Of a stretch of DNA of 41,805 nucleotides, positions 26,783 to 36,094 are shown piece after piece (positions within the stretch are counted from its first letter, which is position 1; each line of letters starts with the position of its first letter). A model generated the notes under the pieces. It ran no database searches. It saw only the letters and a list, made by a program, of their open reading frames with translations, and was not told the DNA's origin. Position numbers and translations under genes: made by a program. This DNA comes from an uncultured Pelagibacteraceae bacterium (GTDB lineage Bacteria; Pseudomonadota; Alphaproteobacteria; Pelagibacterales; Pelagibacteraceae): assembly GCA_902518395.1 (NCBI GenBank), contig CABYFX010000007.1, forward strand, positions 1-41,805, written 5' to 3'.

Positions 26783-27892
26783 TCAATCTAATTTTCTTTT
26801 TGTTAAATTTAAAATTAGCCCAGATAAAATTGCTGTACTAACAATAGAGGAACCGCCATAACTTAAAAAAGGTAATGTCATTCCTGTGGTTGGAAGTATT
26901 CTTATGTTAACACCTACATGAATAAAAGTTTGTAACAAAATTAAAGAAATACATCCAGTTAATATAAGTTTTGATAAATCTTCATTTAAAAAATTAATTT
27001 TTTGTATTACTCTATATGAAAATATTAGATATAAGAATAATATTCCAATAACTATAATTGCACCAAATTCTTCAGATATAACTGAAACTATATAATCTGT
27101 ATGTGCTTCTGGTACTCTTGAATTAAGAGTACCTTCTCCAATACCTTTTCCAAAAAAACCACCGTTAATAATTGCATCACTTGCTTTTTCAGCTTGGTAA
27201 TTGTTACCAGAAGTTGAGTCTAAAAAAGCAAAAAGTCTAACTTTTATGTATTCAAATTTTGGAACAAATATAATTAAATAACTTATAGTTGAACCAACAA
27301 AGATAAAGAATATAAAAAAAACAAAAATATTAATTCCAGATATAAATATTAAAGATAACCAAACCATTGATATCAAAAGAGTTTGACCAATATCAGGTTG
27401 ATAAACAAGCAACATTAATATTGGAAGTAGGAATAAAGCGCTTAAAAAGTATTTAAAATACAATCTTCTATTTTGAATAGTTAGCATTAATGATAATGTT
27501 ACTATAAAAAAAGGTTTAACAATCTCAACAGGCTGAAATCTAGGTAATAACATCAAATCTAGCCATCTTTTTGATCCTTTTATCTCTATCCCCAGAAAAG
27601 GAACTAGTAGTAAACTTAAAAATGCAACTAGGAATAAAATCAACGAAAATTTTGTTAAAATTTTTTGATTCAAAAATGAGAATATTATTAATATCGCTAT
27701 TGCTAGTATTATGTAAGCAAAATGTTTAAAAAAAAAATAATATGATTTTGTATCTAATTTGTCCGAGGCTATCAAAGAAGTAGAAACTAATGAAAAGAAA
27801 AGACCTAATAAAAATAAACCTAAGATTAAAAATAATAAAAACTTATCTATATTTTTCCACCAATCATAGAAGGTATCTAAATATTTATTCAT
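26783..27892 (-). CDS. ftsW: Septal peptidoglycan polymerase FtsW
   Basis: SEDS-family glycosyltransferase of 369 residues with about ten membrane segments that polymerises lipid II with FtsI. Conserved SEDS stretches are visible: IKGSKRWLDL, RFQPVEIVKPFFI, YQPDIGQTLLI, FFGKGIGEGTLNSRVPEAHTDYIVSVISEEFG and ILPTTGMTLPFLSYGGSS. Placement between murD and murG identifies it as FtsW and not RodA. Its ATG overlaps the murD stop (ATGA). Confidence 0.94.
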   Translation of the reverse strand: MNKYLDTFYDWWKNIDKFLLFLILGLFLLGLFFSLVSTSLIASDKLDTKSYYFFFKHFAYIILAIAILIIFSFLNQKILTKFSLILFLVAFLSLLLVPFLGIEIKGSKRWLDLMLLPRFQPVEIVKPFFIVTLSLMLTIQNRRLYFKYFLSALFLLPILMLLVYQPDIGQTLLISMVWLSLIFISGINIFVFFIFFIFVGSTISYLIIFVPKFEYIKVRLFAFLDSTSGNNYQAEKASDAIINGGFFGKGIGEGTLNSRVPEAHTDYIVSVISEEFGAIIVIGILFLYLIFSYRVIQKINFLNEDLSKLILTGCISLILLQTFIHVGVNIRILPTTGMTLPFLSYGGSSIVSTAILSGLILNLTKRKLD

Positions 27893-29193
27893 ATTTTTAT
27901 TTTTTTAAGCATAGACTTTATAATGCTATTAAAAATTTTTCCCCTTTCCTCAAAGTTTTTGAATTGGTCAAAAGATGCGGCACACGGGCTAAAAAGAATT
28001 ACTTTATTTGTTTTATCATTTTTAATGTTATTATTTAAATTTTTCATAATCTCTTTAAGTGTTGATGAGAACTTATAAGAAATTTTATTTGGAAGTGAAT
28101 TAATAAAAAAATTTCTATCTTTTCCATAGACATAAGCTTTAATATTTGAGATATATTTTTTTTTTAATGTGAGTTTATCTCCTTTTTTAGCAAGTCCTCC
28201 TAAGATCCAATAAATATTTTCATAACTTTCAAGTAATGGGACTGTTGATGAGAAACTAGTAGATTTTGAGTCATTAATAATTAATAATTTTTTTGATTTA
28301 TGTATTATTTGTTGTCTGTAACCTAACCCTCTAAATTTATTAGCGGTATTTAAAACTGTTTTTAAATTGATTTTCAATACTTTCGCAATGCCTAAAACGA
28401 AGCTAAGATTTTTTTGGTTACTAGAATTATTAAAATAAATATTATTTATTTTCCTAAAGTATTTTTTATTTTTTAAATGGTTAATTTTAATTATTTTCGA
28501 TTTAATTTGGTTATTTTTTACCAGTTTATTTAAGAAATTGTTTTCATTATCTATAAAAGTAAAATCTTTACTACTTTGTGATTTTACAATTTTAAACTTT
28601 GCTTCAGCATAATTTTTAAATGATCCGTGTCTATCCAAGTGATCTGGATTTAAATTAAGTATAATTGAATACTTAGATCTAAAATATTTGCTATAATCAA
28701 GTTGATAAGACGATGCTTCAATAACGAAAATTGTATTATTTTTAATTTTTTTTTCCATTAATACTGGATATCCAATATTACCGGTTAATCTTACGTCCTT
28801 TTTATTATTTTTAAGAACCTCGTAAAGCAGTTTTGATGTGGTCGATTTACCATTTGTACCTGTAATTGTAATTTTATTTATATTTGGATAGCTAATTGCA
28901 AATATATCAAGCTCTGTAATAATTTTAGACTTATTTTTAATCAAATAATAAGAAATTTTACACTTATTAATGTCTATGCCTGGACTTAAAACAATAAAAT
29001 CAAAGTTTATAGACGATAATTTTTTTATATTTGTTATTTTTTTTTTATACTTAACTGAAATATTTGTTTTATTATCATCAAAAATTGTGCAGTAATTATT
29101 TTTATTTAAAAAATTAAAACAAGCTTTACCTGACTTGCCAAAACCATAAATTAAAATTTTTCTATTTTCAAAATTAATTTGTTTTGCATTCAT
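27889..29193 (-). CDS. murD: UDP-N-acetylmuramoylalanine-D-glutamate ligase MurD
   Basis: Mur ligase of 434 residues adding D-Glu. Features: the N-terminal Rossmann-like ILIYGFGKSGKACF, P-loop ITGTNGKSTTSKLL, NLNPDHLDRH, and NDSKSTSFSSTVPLL with GLAKKGD of the C-terminal domain. The frame opens 19 codons earlier inside mraY; the ATG at 29193 overlaps the mraY stop by one base (TAATG) and matches the family start. Confidence 0.95.
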   Translation of the reverse strand: MNAKQINFENRKILIYGFGKSGKACFNFLNKNNYCTIFDDNKTNISVKYKKKITNIKKLSSINFDFIVLSPGIDINKCKISYYLIKNKSKIITELDIFAISYPNINKITITGTNGKSTTSKLLYEVLKNNKKDVRLTGNIGYPVLMEKKIKNNTIFVIEASSYQLDYSKYFRSKYSIILNLNPDHLDRHGSFKNYAEAKFKIVKSQSSKDFTFIDNENNFLNKLVKNNQIKSKIIKINHLKNKKYFRKINNIYFNNSSNQKNLSFVLGIAKVLKINLKTVLNTANKFRGLGYRQQIIHKSKKLLIINDSKSTSFSSTVPLLESYENIYWILGGLAKKGDKLTLKKKYISNIKAYVYGKDRNFFINSLPNKISYKFSSTLKEIMKNLNNNIKNDKTNKVILFSPCAASFDQFKNFEERGKIFNSIIKSMLKKIKI

Positions 29194-30278
29194 TATCTTA
29201 GTTTTAATGTTGCTAAACCTATCATTGCTAAGATGATTGATATGATCCAAAATCTAATAACCACTGTAGACTCGGGCCACCCTTTTTTTTCAAAATGATG
29301 GTGTATCGGTGCCATTTTAAAAATCCTTTTGCCTGTAAGCTTGAATGATATTACTTGAGCAATCACCGAAACAGCCTCTAGCACAAATAGTCCACCCGTA
29401 ATTGCCAGAACAATTTCATGTTTAGTAATAATTCCAACTGCACCTAGCGATCCTCCTAATGCTAACGAACCTGTATCACCCATAAAAATCTTAGCTGGCG
29501 GTGCATTAAACCATAAAAAACCTAAACAGGATCCTATTATTGCTCCACAAAAAATTGATGCTTCTCCAACACCTTCAATATACGTAATTTGTAAATATCC
29601 TGAAAAAACTATATTTCCTGTTACATAACTAATAAAAGCAAAACAAGCTGCAACTAATATTACTGGTACTGTCGCTAAACCATCTAGTCCATCAGTCAAG
29701 TTAACTGCATTTGATGACCCTACAATAACAAATAAATAAAATGGAATGAAAAACCAACCTAAATTAATTATTAAGTTTTTAAAAAATGGAAAATATAAGT
29801 TCTGAATTTCGTTAGACCCACTGTAAAAATAAAGTATGAAAATTCCAACTAGTGCTAAAATAATTTGAATTAAAATCTTTGCTTTTGAAGTTATGCCATT
29901 TGAATTATTTTTTTTGATTTTTTTATAGTCATCATAAGCTCCAAGTAATCCAAAAGACCCTGCAATATAAAGTAAGAACCAATTATAGGGATTCGAAAAA
30001 TCACCCCATAAAACAACTCCTGAGAAAATACCAAGTAAAATCATTAAACCTCCCATGGTAGGAGTTCCTATTTTTTTTACTATATGTTCACTAGGCCCAT
30101 CTTCTCTAATTGGGTCATGAATTTGATGCGAAGAAAAATAATTGATAAGTGGGCCTCCAACTAAAAAAACTACTATCATTGATGTAAACATTGATAAACC
30201 AGTTCTTACAGTTAAATATTTAAAAACATTTAGAAAACTAAAAATTTCAACTAAGTTAGAAAATAGACTAAAAAGCAT
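29193..30278 (-). CDS. mraY: Phospho-N-acetylmuramoyl-pentapeptide transferase MraY
   Basis: Polytopic membrane enzyme of 361 residues that makes lipid I from UDP-MurNAc-pentapeptide and undecaprenyl phosphate. Catalytic motifs are GAYDDYKK (adjacent aspartates), NLTDGLDGLA, FMGDTGSLALGG and the periplasm-proximal MAPIHHHFEKKGWPE. Length matches the family. It overlaps the murE-murF fusion by 11 bases. Confidence 0.96.
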   Translation of the reverse strand: MLFSLFSNLVEIFSFLNVFKYLTVRTGLSMFTSMIVVFLVGGPLINYFSSHQIHDPIREDGPSEHIVKKIGTPTMGGLMILLGIFSGVVLWGDFSNPYNWFLLYIAGSFGLLGAYDDYKKIKKNNSNGITSKAKILIQIILALVGIFILYFYSGSNEIQNLYFPFFKNLIINLGWFFIPFYLFVIVGSSNAVNLTDGLDGLATVPVILVAACFAFISYVTGNIVFSGYLQITYIEGVGEASIFCGAIIGSCLGFLWFNAPPAKIFMGDTGSLALGGSLGAVGIITKHEIVLAITGGLFVLEAVSVIAQVISFKLTGKRIFKMAPIHHHFEKKGWPESTVVIRFWIISIILAMIGLATLKLR

Positions 30279-33114
30279 TTATTTTACCTACTTTTAAGCT
30301 TTGACATATTTTATTTAGACCTGTTGAATTAGAACCTTTAATCATCAAATATTCACCATCCTTAATATCACTAATCATAAAATTTAAGATATCTTTTTTA
30401 GAATTTAATATTTTTCCTCTTTTTTGTGGTTTAATTTTGTTAAATGTTTCAATTACATCCTTGCCATATACATAAACTTTATCAATTTTAGCATCATTGA
30501 TATATTGGGCAGTCTCTATATGAAGTTTTTTGGAATATTTACCAAGCTCCAACATATCACCTAGTAGAATTAATTTTCTTTTATAGTTAGTATTTAAGTT
30601 GTCAAATTTATTTAAGGCAAATTGAAGAGATGAAGGGTTAGAATTATAACTTTCATCTATTAGAGTAATTTTTTTTTCTTTTAACTTAATTATATTTAAA
30701 TCTCCTCTCCCTTCTGGAAATTGATAATCATTAAAGAAAAATTTATCTAATTTTTCTACATCAAAATATATTGACATCACTGCTAAAGTTGACAAAATAT
30801 TATAAATGTAATTTTCTAAATTTTTTTTAATAATAAATTTCAATTTTTTTTCATTCAGTTTTATATAAATAACAGAACTAAATTTTCCTTTTTTAATATT
30901 AATTAAATTCACATCTGATTTATTTTCAATACCAAATGAGATTATTCTTAATTTTTTTTTTATAGATCTAGATTTGAAAAATTTAAAAAATTTATCATCA
31001 GCATTTAATATAATTGATCCGCCTTCAATAATGTTATTAATTATCTCAGATTTAGCTTGGGCTATACCTTTTAAATTCTTAAAGTTTTTAATATGTGCAT
31101 ATGAAATATTAGTAATAATACCAACATTTGGCATTATCTTTTTAGTTAAAAAATCAATCTCTCCTTTCTTGTCCATACCAACTTCAAAAATTCCAATTTT
31201 ATCTTTCTTACTTATATTAAATAGTGAAATTGGAACTCCATATTTGTTGTTAAAAGATTTATTTGAGTAGGATATATGAAATATTTTAGTCATCATTAGC
31301 CCTAACATCTCCTTTAGAGAAGTTTTGCCTGAAGATCCTGTGATTGCTATAGAGGAAATATTAGATGATAATCTTACCAATTTGGCAATGTCTGATAATG
31401 TTTTTAATGAGTTTTTTACAAATATATTATTTTCTATGTTATTTTTTTTTTTATTTTCATTAATCGAAATAGAGGCTCCATTTTTAAAAGCTTGATTAAC
31501 AAATTTATTTCCATCAAAGTTTTTTCCTTTTATGCCAAAAAAAATATTATTTTTTTTTGTTTTTCTTGAGTCGATTGAAGCTTCATTAATAATAATATTT
31601 TTTTCTATTTTTTTTTTAGTTATCTCTGAAACAATATTAGATTTCCAATTTCTATTTAAAGATTTATTTTTTATTTTAATAAATTTTTCAATACATCTTT
31701 TATCTGAAAAGAACTTTTTAGAGACATATTCTTGATAAACCTCATGACCTTTTCCAGCAATAATAACTACCTCGTCTGACTTAATATCCAAAATTGCTGT
31801 TTTTATTGCTCTTTCTCTTGATGATATTTCTAATAATTTACTCTTTGAGATATTAGACTTGATATCTCTTCTTATTTTAATCGGGTCTTCACTTCTTGGA
31901 TTATCATCTGTTAAATATATTTTATCACAATATTTATCAGCAATACTTCCCATTATTTTTCTTTTTGGCTTATCTCTTTCACCTCCACATCCAAATACTA
32001 AATTTATTTTTCTTAATTTAAACTGTTCCTTCACATTTTTAATGCAGGTTGTTAAAGCGTCCGGTGTATGAGCGTAATCAAGAATAACTATTCCATAATT
32101 ATAAAGATTTCCTACTTTTTGTAACCTTCCATTTACTGGCTTTATTTTTGGTAAAATTTTTATAATTTTTTTTAATGAAACTTTACTTTTCATTGCTGCC
32201 ATTATTGCCATTAATAAATTTTTAACCTGTACTCTACCTATTAATTTTGTTGAAAAAGAATATTTTTTTTTATCAAATATGAATGTTATTTTCTGTTCAT
32301 CTTTCAGAAATTGATGATCTATAATTTGAAAACTTGATTTGGTATTTCCTAATGTAAGTTTTTTGATTTTATTTAAGTTAGTAATTATATTTAAATTTGA
32401 TGAAATTTCTAATTCGTTATCATAAATAGCATATGACTTTTTTTTTAATAGTTTTTTAAATAATATTAGCTTCGAATTTAAATAATTTTTATATGTTTTA
32501 TGATAATCTAAATGATCCCTTGTTAAATTTGTAAAAATACCAATATCAAATTTTAGTCCATCTAATCTGTTTTGATTTAATCCGTGACTCGAGGCTTCTA
32601 AAATAACGTTTTCAATTTTTCTTTCTTTTAATTTTTTTAATATTTTGTTTATTTGAATAGTATCAAAAGTGGTATTTGAAAAATTTTTTTTAATTTTTAA
32701 TCCAGTGACCCCCAAGGTTCCTATTGCTGCTACTTTAATTTTATTAAGAGTAAGAATTTGAAAATAAAAATTTGCTATAGATGATTTGCCATTTGTACCA
32801 GTAACTCCTATCAGGTTGTTTGGTTTTTTGTTAAATATTTTAGAGCTAAATTTAGCTAGTAAGTTTCTAGGATTGTTATTATTTAAATATAAAATGTTAT
32901 TTTTCCAAACACTTTTTTTTAATTTATCAGTGATTATTATTTTTGATCCATTTTTAATTGCATCTTTTATAAAGAAATTTCCATCTGTATTATTTCCTTT
33001 AAACGCAAAAAAAATATAATCTTCTTTAACTTCTTTGGAATTAAAAGCTATCCCTTTAAAAATTAATTCGTGATATTTTTTGTGTAAATTTGGAAAGTAG
33101 TCTTTGAGTAACAT
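30268..33114 (-). CDS. murEF: Fused MurE-MurF: tripeptide synthetase plus D-Ala-D-Ala adding enzyme
   Basis: A single uninterrupted 948-residue frame joins two complete Mur ligases. The MurE half (about 1-480) has Ser/Asn substrate residues in GIAFNSKEV, P-loop GVTGTNGKSS (103-112), EASSHGLNQNR, LDYAHTPDAL and the specificity motif DNPR at 404-407, which in this family goes with meso-diaminopimelate. A short charged linker (about 481-495) follows. The MurF half (about 496-948) has ASIDSRKTKKNNIFFGIKG, P-loop GSSGKT (593-598), NADD, and DESYNSNPSS with GDMLELG. One polypeptide would therefore catalyse two successive steps, UDP-MurNAc-dipeptide to tripeptide to pentapeptide, using D-Ala-D-Ala from the downstream ddl. 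No frameshift or stop is seen at the joint. Fused MurE-MurF proteins are known in scattered bacteria. Confidence 0.95.
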   Translation of the reverse strand: MLLKDYFPNLHKKYHELIFKGIAFNSKEVKEDYIFFAFKGNNTDGNFFIKDAIKNGSKIIITDKLKKSVWKNNILYLNNNNPRNLLAKFSSKIFNKKPNNLIGVTGTNGKSSIANFYFQILTLNKIKVAAIGTLGVTGLKIKKNFSNTTFDTIQINKILKKLKERKIENVILEASSHGLNQNRLDGLKFDIGIFTNLTRDHLDYHKTYKNYLNSKLILFKKLLKKKSYAIYDNELEISSNLNIITNLNKIKKLTLGNTKSSFQIIDHQFLKDEQKITFIFDKKKYSFSTKLIGRVQVKNLLMAIMAAMKSKVSLKKIIKILPKIKPVNGRLQKVGNLYNYGIVILDYAHTPDALTTCIKNVKEQFKLRKINLVFGCGGERDKPKRKIMGSIADKYCDKIYLTDDNPRSEDPIKIRRDIKSNISKSKLLEISSRERAIKTAILDIKSDEVVIIAGKGHEVYQEYVSKKFFSDKRCIEKFIKIKNKSLNRNWKSNIVSEITKKKIEKNIIINEASIDSRKTKKNNIFFGIKGKNFDGNKFVNQAFKNGASISINENKKKNNIENNIFVKNSLKTLSDIAKLVRLSSNISSIAITGSSGKTSLKEMLGLMMTKIFHISYSNKSFNNKYGVPISLFNISKKDKIGIFEVGMDKKGEIDFLTKKIMPNVGIITNISYAHIKNFKNLKGIAQAKSEIINNIIEGGSIILNADDKFFKFFKSRSIKKKLRIISFGIENKSDVNLINIKKGKFSSVIYIKLNEKKLKFIIKKNLENYIYNILSTLAVMSIYFDVEKLDKFFFNDYQFPEGRGDLNIIKLKEKKITLIDESYNSNPSSLQFALNKFDNLNTNYKRKLILLGDMLELGKYSKKLHIETAQYINDAKIDKVYVYGKDVIETFNKIKPQKRGKILNSKKDILNFMISDIKDGEYLMIKGSNSTGLNKICQSLKVGKINAF

Positions 33115-33125
33115 GATTTACGCTC

Positions 33126-34778
33126 TTAATATTTTGTGGCTAAAATTGGCCCGATTTTATCCATTATCTGACCTGTTACCCAGACAGTGGTCCAACCCGC
33201 TGTGTTTCTCCAATTACCTTTATATGGATATCTTTCATCTCTATAATGATAGACAAATTCTCTATTCGCTTTAGGTTCATCCAACATTACTGCTAATACA
33301 AATTTTGGATCAGAGGTTGGAAATACAGAGGCAAAGGTATTAACTTTTTTTTTTGAATAACCACCTTTTGAAGGTTGATCAGCAGTACCAGTTTTCCCTC
33401 CTATTTCATATCCTTTTACATTAGCAAAACCTGCTGTTCCTTCTTTTGTCGATACAATTTTTCGTAAAATCGGGTTTATTTTTTGTGATAAGTTTTCATT
33501 AAGTATTCTTTTTCTTTGTAATTTTTCCTTCTTTAATAAAGTAGGTGTTATTTCATATCCTCCATTACTTATAATTGAATAGCCTTTTGAAAGTTGTAAT
33601 AAAGTTGTTGCGATTCCATGACCGAATGCAACTGTTGCAAGTTTACATTTACCCCATCTTCCAAATTGAGTTGTACCTACTTCTTCTATATCGAATTCTA
33701 AATTAGATATAATTCCAATAGTTTGAAGAAATTCGTTATAGTTCTCAATACCAACTTTTTCAGCTATTCTAACTGAGCCAATATTTCCTGATCTTATCAA
33801 AATCTCTTCAGCAGTTAAATCTGATGGTATTTTATCATCATATTCAGATATAGAATTTCCTGCACATGTAATTCTTTTTTTCAGATCTTTAAATTCTGTT
33901 TCTGGAGTAACTGCATTGTACTGTAAACCTGCAGCCAAAGTAAATGTTTTAAAAACTGATCCAAATTCATAAACACCTTTTGTTGCTCTATTAATATATT
34001 TTACATCATTTATTTTTTCTCTTTTGTTAAGATCAAAGTCAGGAAGAGACACCATTGATAAAATGTTACCGTCATTAATATCCATTAAAATCGCAGCACT
34101 TCCAATATTTTGAAATATATCTTTGGATTTTGATAACTCTTCTTTAATTAAATATTGAAGATCTTTATCAAGGGTTAATTTTAAAGGTTCTTTTGCAGAT
34201 GTTAACTCATAATCAAAAGTTTTTTCGATTCCTGATATACCATTATTATCATTATCGATTTGACCAATTACATGGCTAAACAAATTTCCATTTGGATAAA
34301 CTCTTGCTATGCTATCCTCTTGAATAAATGATTTATCTCCTAAAAGAAGAACTTGATTAAGTTTTTCAGGACTTATTTTTTTTTTAACATAAAAAAATTT
34401 TTTTCCATACATTTCCTTATCAAAACTTTTATCAGGAAAAATCAACTTAAGAGAAATTAACAATTTTTCTTTGTTAATTACTAAATTAGGATTAATCCCT
34501 ATATTAACTATAGGAACACTTTTAGCCAAAATATTTCCCTCATTATCTAAAATACTAGATCTGAAATTATCTTTTTTGGCAATTTTTTTAATTTCGGGGA
34601 TTTTTTTTATACTCAAAAATATTACCTTCGATGAAAAAATAATTGCTAAAATGAAAAATACAAAAAAAATAAATGCTATTCTTTCAAAGGATATTTTAAG
34701 ATATGATTTATTTTCTTTATATGAAAAGCTATCGTTAAATTTATCAGAATTTTGAGAGTTATTATCTAATTCACTCAT
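33126..34778 (-). CDS. ftsI: Septal transpeptidase FtsI (PBP3)
   Basis: Class B penicillin-binding protein of 550 residues: N-terminal cytoplasmic tail and one membrane helix (about 31-57), a pedestal domain, then the transpeptidase domain with S274-V-F-K277, S330-G-N332 and K462-T-G464. It cross-links septal peptidoglycan with FtsW. The ATG at 34778 lies inside the last codons of the ftsL-like gene (8-base overlap). A TTG one codon earlier is the alternative start. Confidence 0.96.
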   Translation of the reverse strand: MSELDNNSQNSDKFNDSFSYKENKSYLKISFERIAFIFFVFFILAIIFSSKVIFLSIKKIPEIKKIAKKDNFRSSILDNEGNILAKSVPIVNIGINPNLVINKEKLLISLKLIFPDKSFDKEMYGKKFFYVKKKISPEKLNQVLLLGDKSFIQEDSIARVYPNGNLFSHVIGQIDNDNNGISGIEKTFDYELTSAKEPLKLTLDKDLQYLIKEELSKSKDIFQNIGSAAILMDINDGNILSMVSLPDFDLNKREKINDVKYINRATKGVYEFGSVFKTFTLAAGLQYNAVTPETEFKDLKKRITCAGNSISEYDDKIPSDLTAEEILIRSGNIGSVRIAEKVGIENYNEFLQTIGIISNLEFDIEEVGTTQFGRWGKCKLATVAFGHGIATTLLQLSKGYSIISNGGYEITPTLLKKEKLQRKRILNENLSQKINPILRKIVSTKEGTAGFANVKGYEIGGKTGTADQPSKGGYSKKKVNTFASVFPTSDPKFVLAVMLDEPKANREFVYHYRDERYPYKGNWRNTAGWTTVWVTGQIMDKIGPILATKY

Positions 34779-35076
34779 CAATTTTAATCATTTTATTAAT
34801 TTTGAATTTATCACCTAAAAATTCAATTTTACTCAAATTTTCTATTTTCTTTTGAACAAATTTATCCTCAAAATAAAATTGTTGATACTCCATTAGTTTT
34901 TTTGGTGAAGTTAAAATACTATAATCAAGTAAAGTAAGTTCATAACGATCTTCTAATATTCTAATATTTTCTTTTAATTCAAAAATTTCTTTATCAAGTT
35001 TTTTTGTTGAGTTTTTAGTTAAAGTTGTAGCAAATATTAAAAAAATTATAGGTACAAAGAAAAATAATTTTTTCAT
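34771..35076 (-). CDS. ftsL: FtsL-like divisome protein
   Basis: Small bitopic protein of 101 residues: one N-terminal membrane helix (about 3-20) followed by a coiled-coil region (KKLDKEIFELKENIRILEDRYELTLLDYSIL) and a short tail. Position between rsmH and ftsI is the canonical ftsL site, and the motif LLDYSILTSPKKLMEYQQ resembles the FtsL tail before ftsI. Sequence conservation in this family is poor, so the call depends mostly on position and architecture. It would recruit FtsW/FtsI with FtsQ and an FtsB-like partner. Confidence 0.82.
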   Translation of the reverse strand: MKKLFFFVPIIFLIFATTLTKNSTKKLDKEIFELKENIRILEDRYELTLLDYSILTSPKKLMEYQQFYFEDKFVQKKIENLSKIEFLGDKFKINKMIKIDE

Positions 35077-35080
35077 TTAA

Positions 35081-36076
35081 TTATCTTAGATCCTCAACAT
35101 TTATTAAATTTTTAAATTTTTCTCTAAATTCATTAAAATCACATTTATCATTTATTTTAATTCCATACCTTAATTTAGCTGATCTTGAAGGTGGGTTTTT
35201 CTTTATCTCACTTAAGCCAGGTAAAATAGGTTTTTTATTAATTAATTTAAAGCATCTTTCTGAAATCTCTGTTTCAGGTAAATATCTTGAAGAATTTCTT
35301 TGTTCAGAATAGTGTTTAAAAAAAAATTTGACAATCCTGTCCTCTATCGAGTGAAAACTAACTACAGCTATTATGCCACCTATGGGAATTAAATTAAATG
35401 AATTAATTAAGCCATTTATTAATTCACTAATTTCTTTATTCACTAAAATTCTTAAAGCCTGAAAAACTTTAGTGGAATTATGTATTTTTGTTTTTTGATA
35501 TTTTTTAACATTATCTATAATTTGAACTAAGTCCTCCGTTTTTAAGATTTTATCTTTTCTTTTTTCTACAATGCTTTTTGCTATCTTTTTTGAATATTTT
35601 TCGTCACCAAATACCTTAAATACTTTAGCAAGTTTATTTTCACTCATATTGGATATAATTTCATTTGCTGAAAAATCATTTATACCCATTCTCATATTTA
35701 GCTTTCCTTTATCAGAAAATGATAATCCTTTTTGAGGATTTTTAATTTGGTTAAATGAATACCCTAAATCAAATATAATTCCTTTTATTTTATGATTTTT
35801 TAATTTGATTTGATCTAATTGAGAAAATTTAAGATTATAAAATTTAAATCTTTTTTCATATTTTTTTTTGAGTTTTAATGTGCTGCCTAAGACTTCTTTA
35901 TCTCTATCTAATGCAATGATATTGTTTTGTTTATTTTCAAGAATTTTTTCTGAATATCCCCCTTGACCAAAAGTACAATCAATAAATGTGCCACCATAAA
36001 GAGGGGAAATAATGCTAATTAATTCATTTAGCAGAACTGGAAAGTGTTTGTTTTCCAGATTTATGGTGGCATTCAT
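35081..36076 (-). CDS. rsmH: 16S rRNA m4C1402 methyltransferase RsmH (MraW)
   Basis: SAM-dependent N4-cytosine methyltransferase of 331 residues acting on the ribosomal P site. Family motifs: FPVLLNELI, FIDCTFGQGGYSEKIL (SAM site), IIALDRDKEVL, KGIIFDLGYS, LRILVNKEI and VVSFHSIEDRIVKFFF, ending with SRSAKLR. It lies four bases upstream of ftsL and 18 after the ftsZ stop. Confidence 0.96.
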   Translation of the reverse strand: MNATINLENKHFPVLLNELISIISPLYGGTFIDCTFGQGGYSEKILENKQNNIIALDRDKEVLGSTLKLKKKYEKRFKFYNLKFSQLDQIKLKNHKIKGIIFDLGYSFNQIKNPQKGLSFSDKGKLNMRMGINDFSANEIISNMSENKLAKVFKVFGDEKYSKKIAKSIVEKRKDKILKTEDLVQIIDNVKKYQKTKIHNSTKVFQALRILVNKEISELINGLINSFNLIPIGGIIAVVSFHSIEDRIVKFFFKHYSEQRNSSRYLPETEISERCFKLINKKPILPGLSEIKKNPPSRSAKLRYGIKINDKCDFNEFREKFKNLINVEDLR

Positions 36077-36094
36077 TTATTTTTTTGAAGACCA

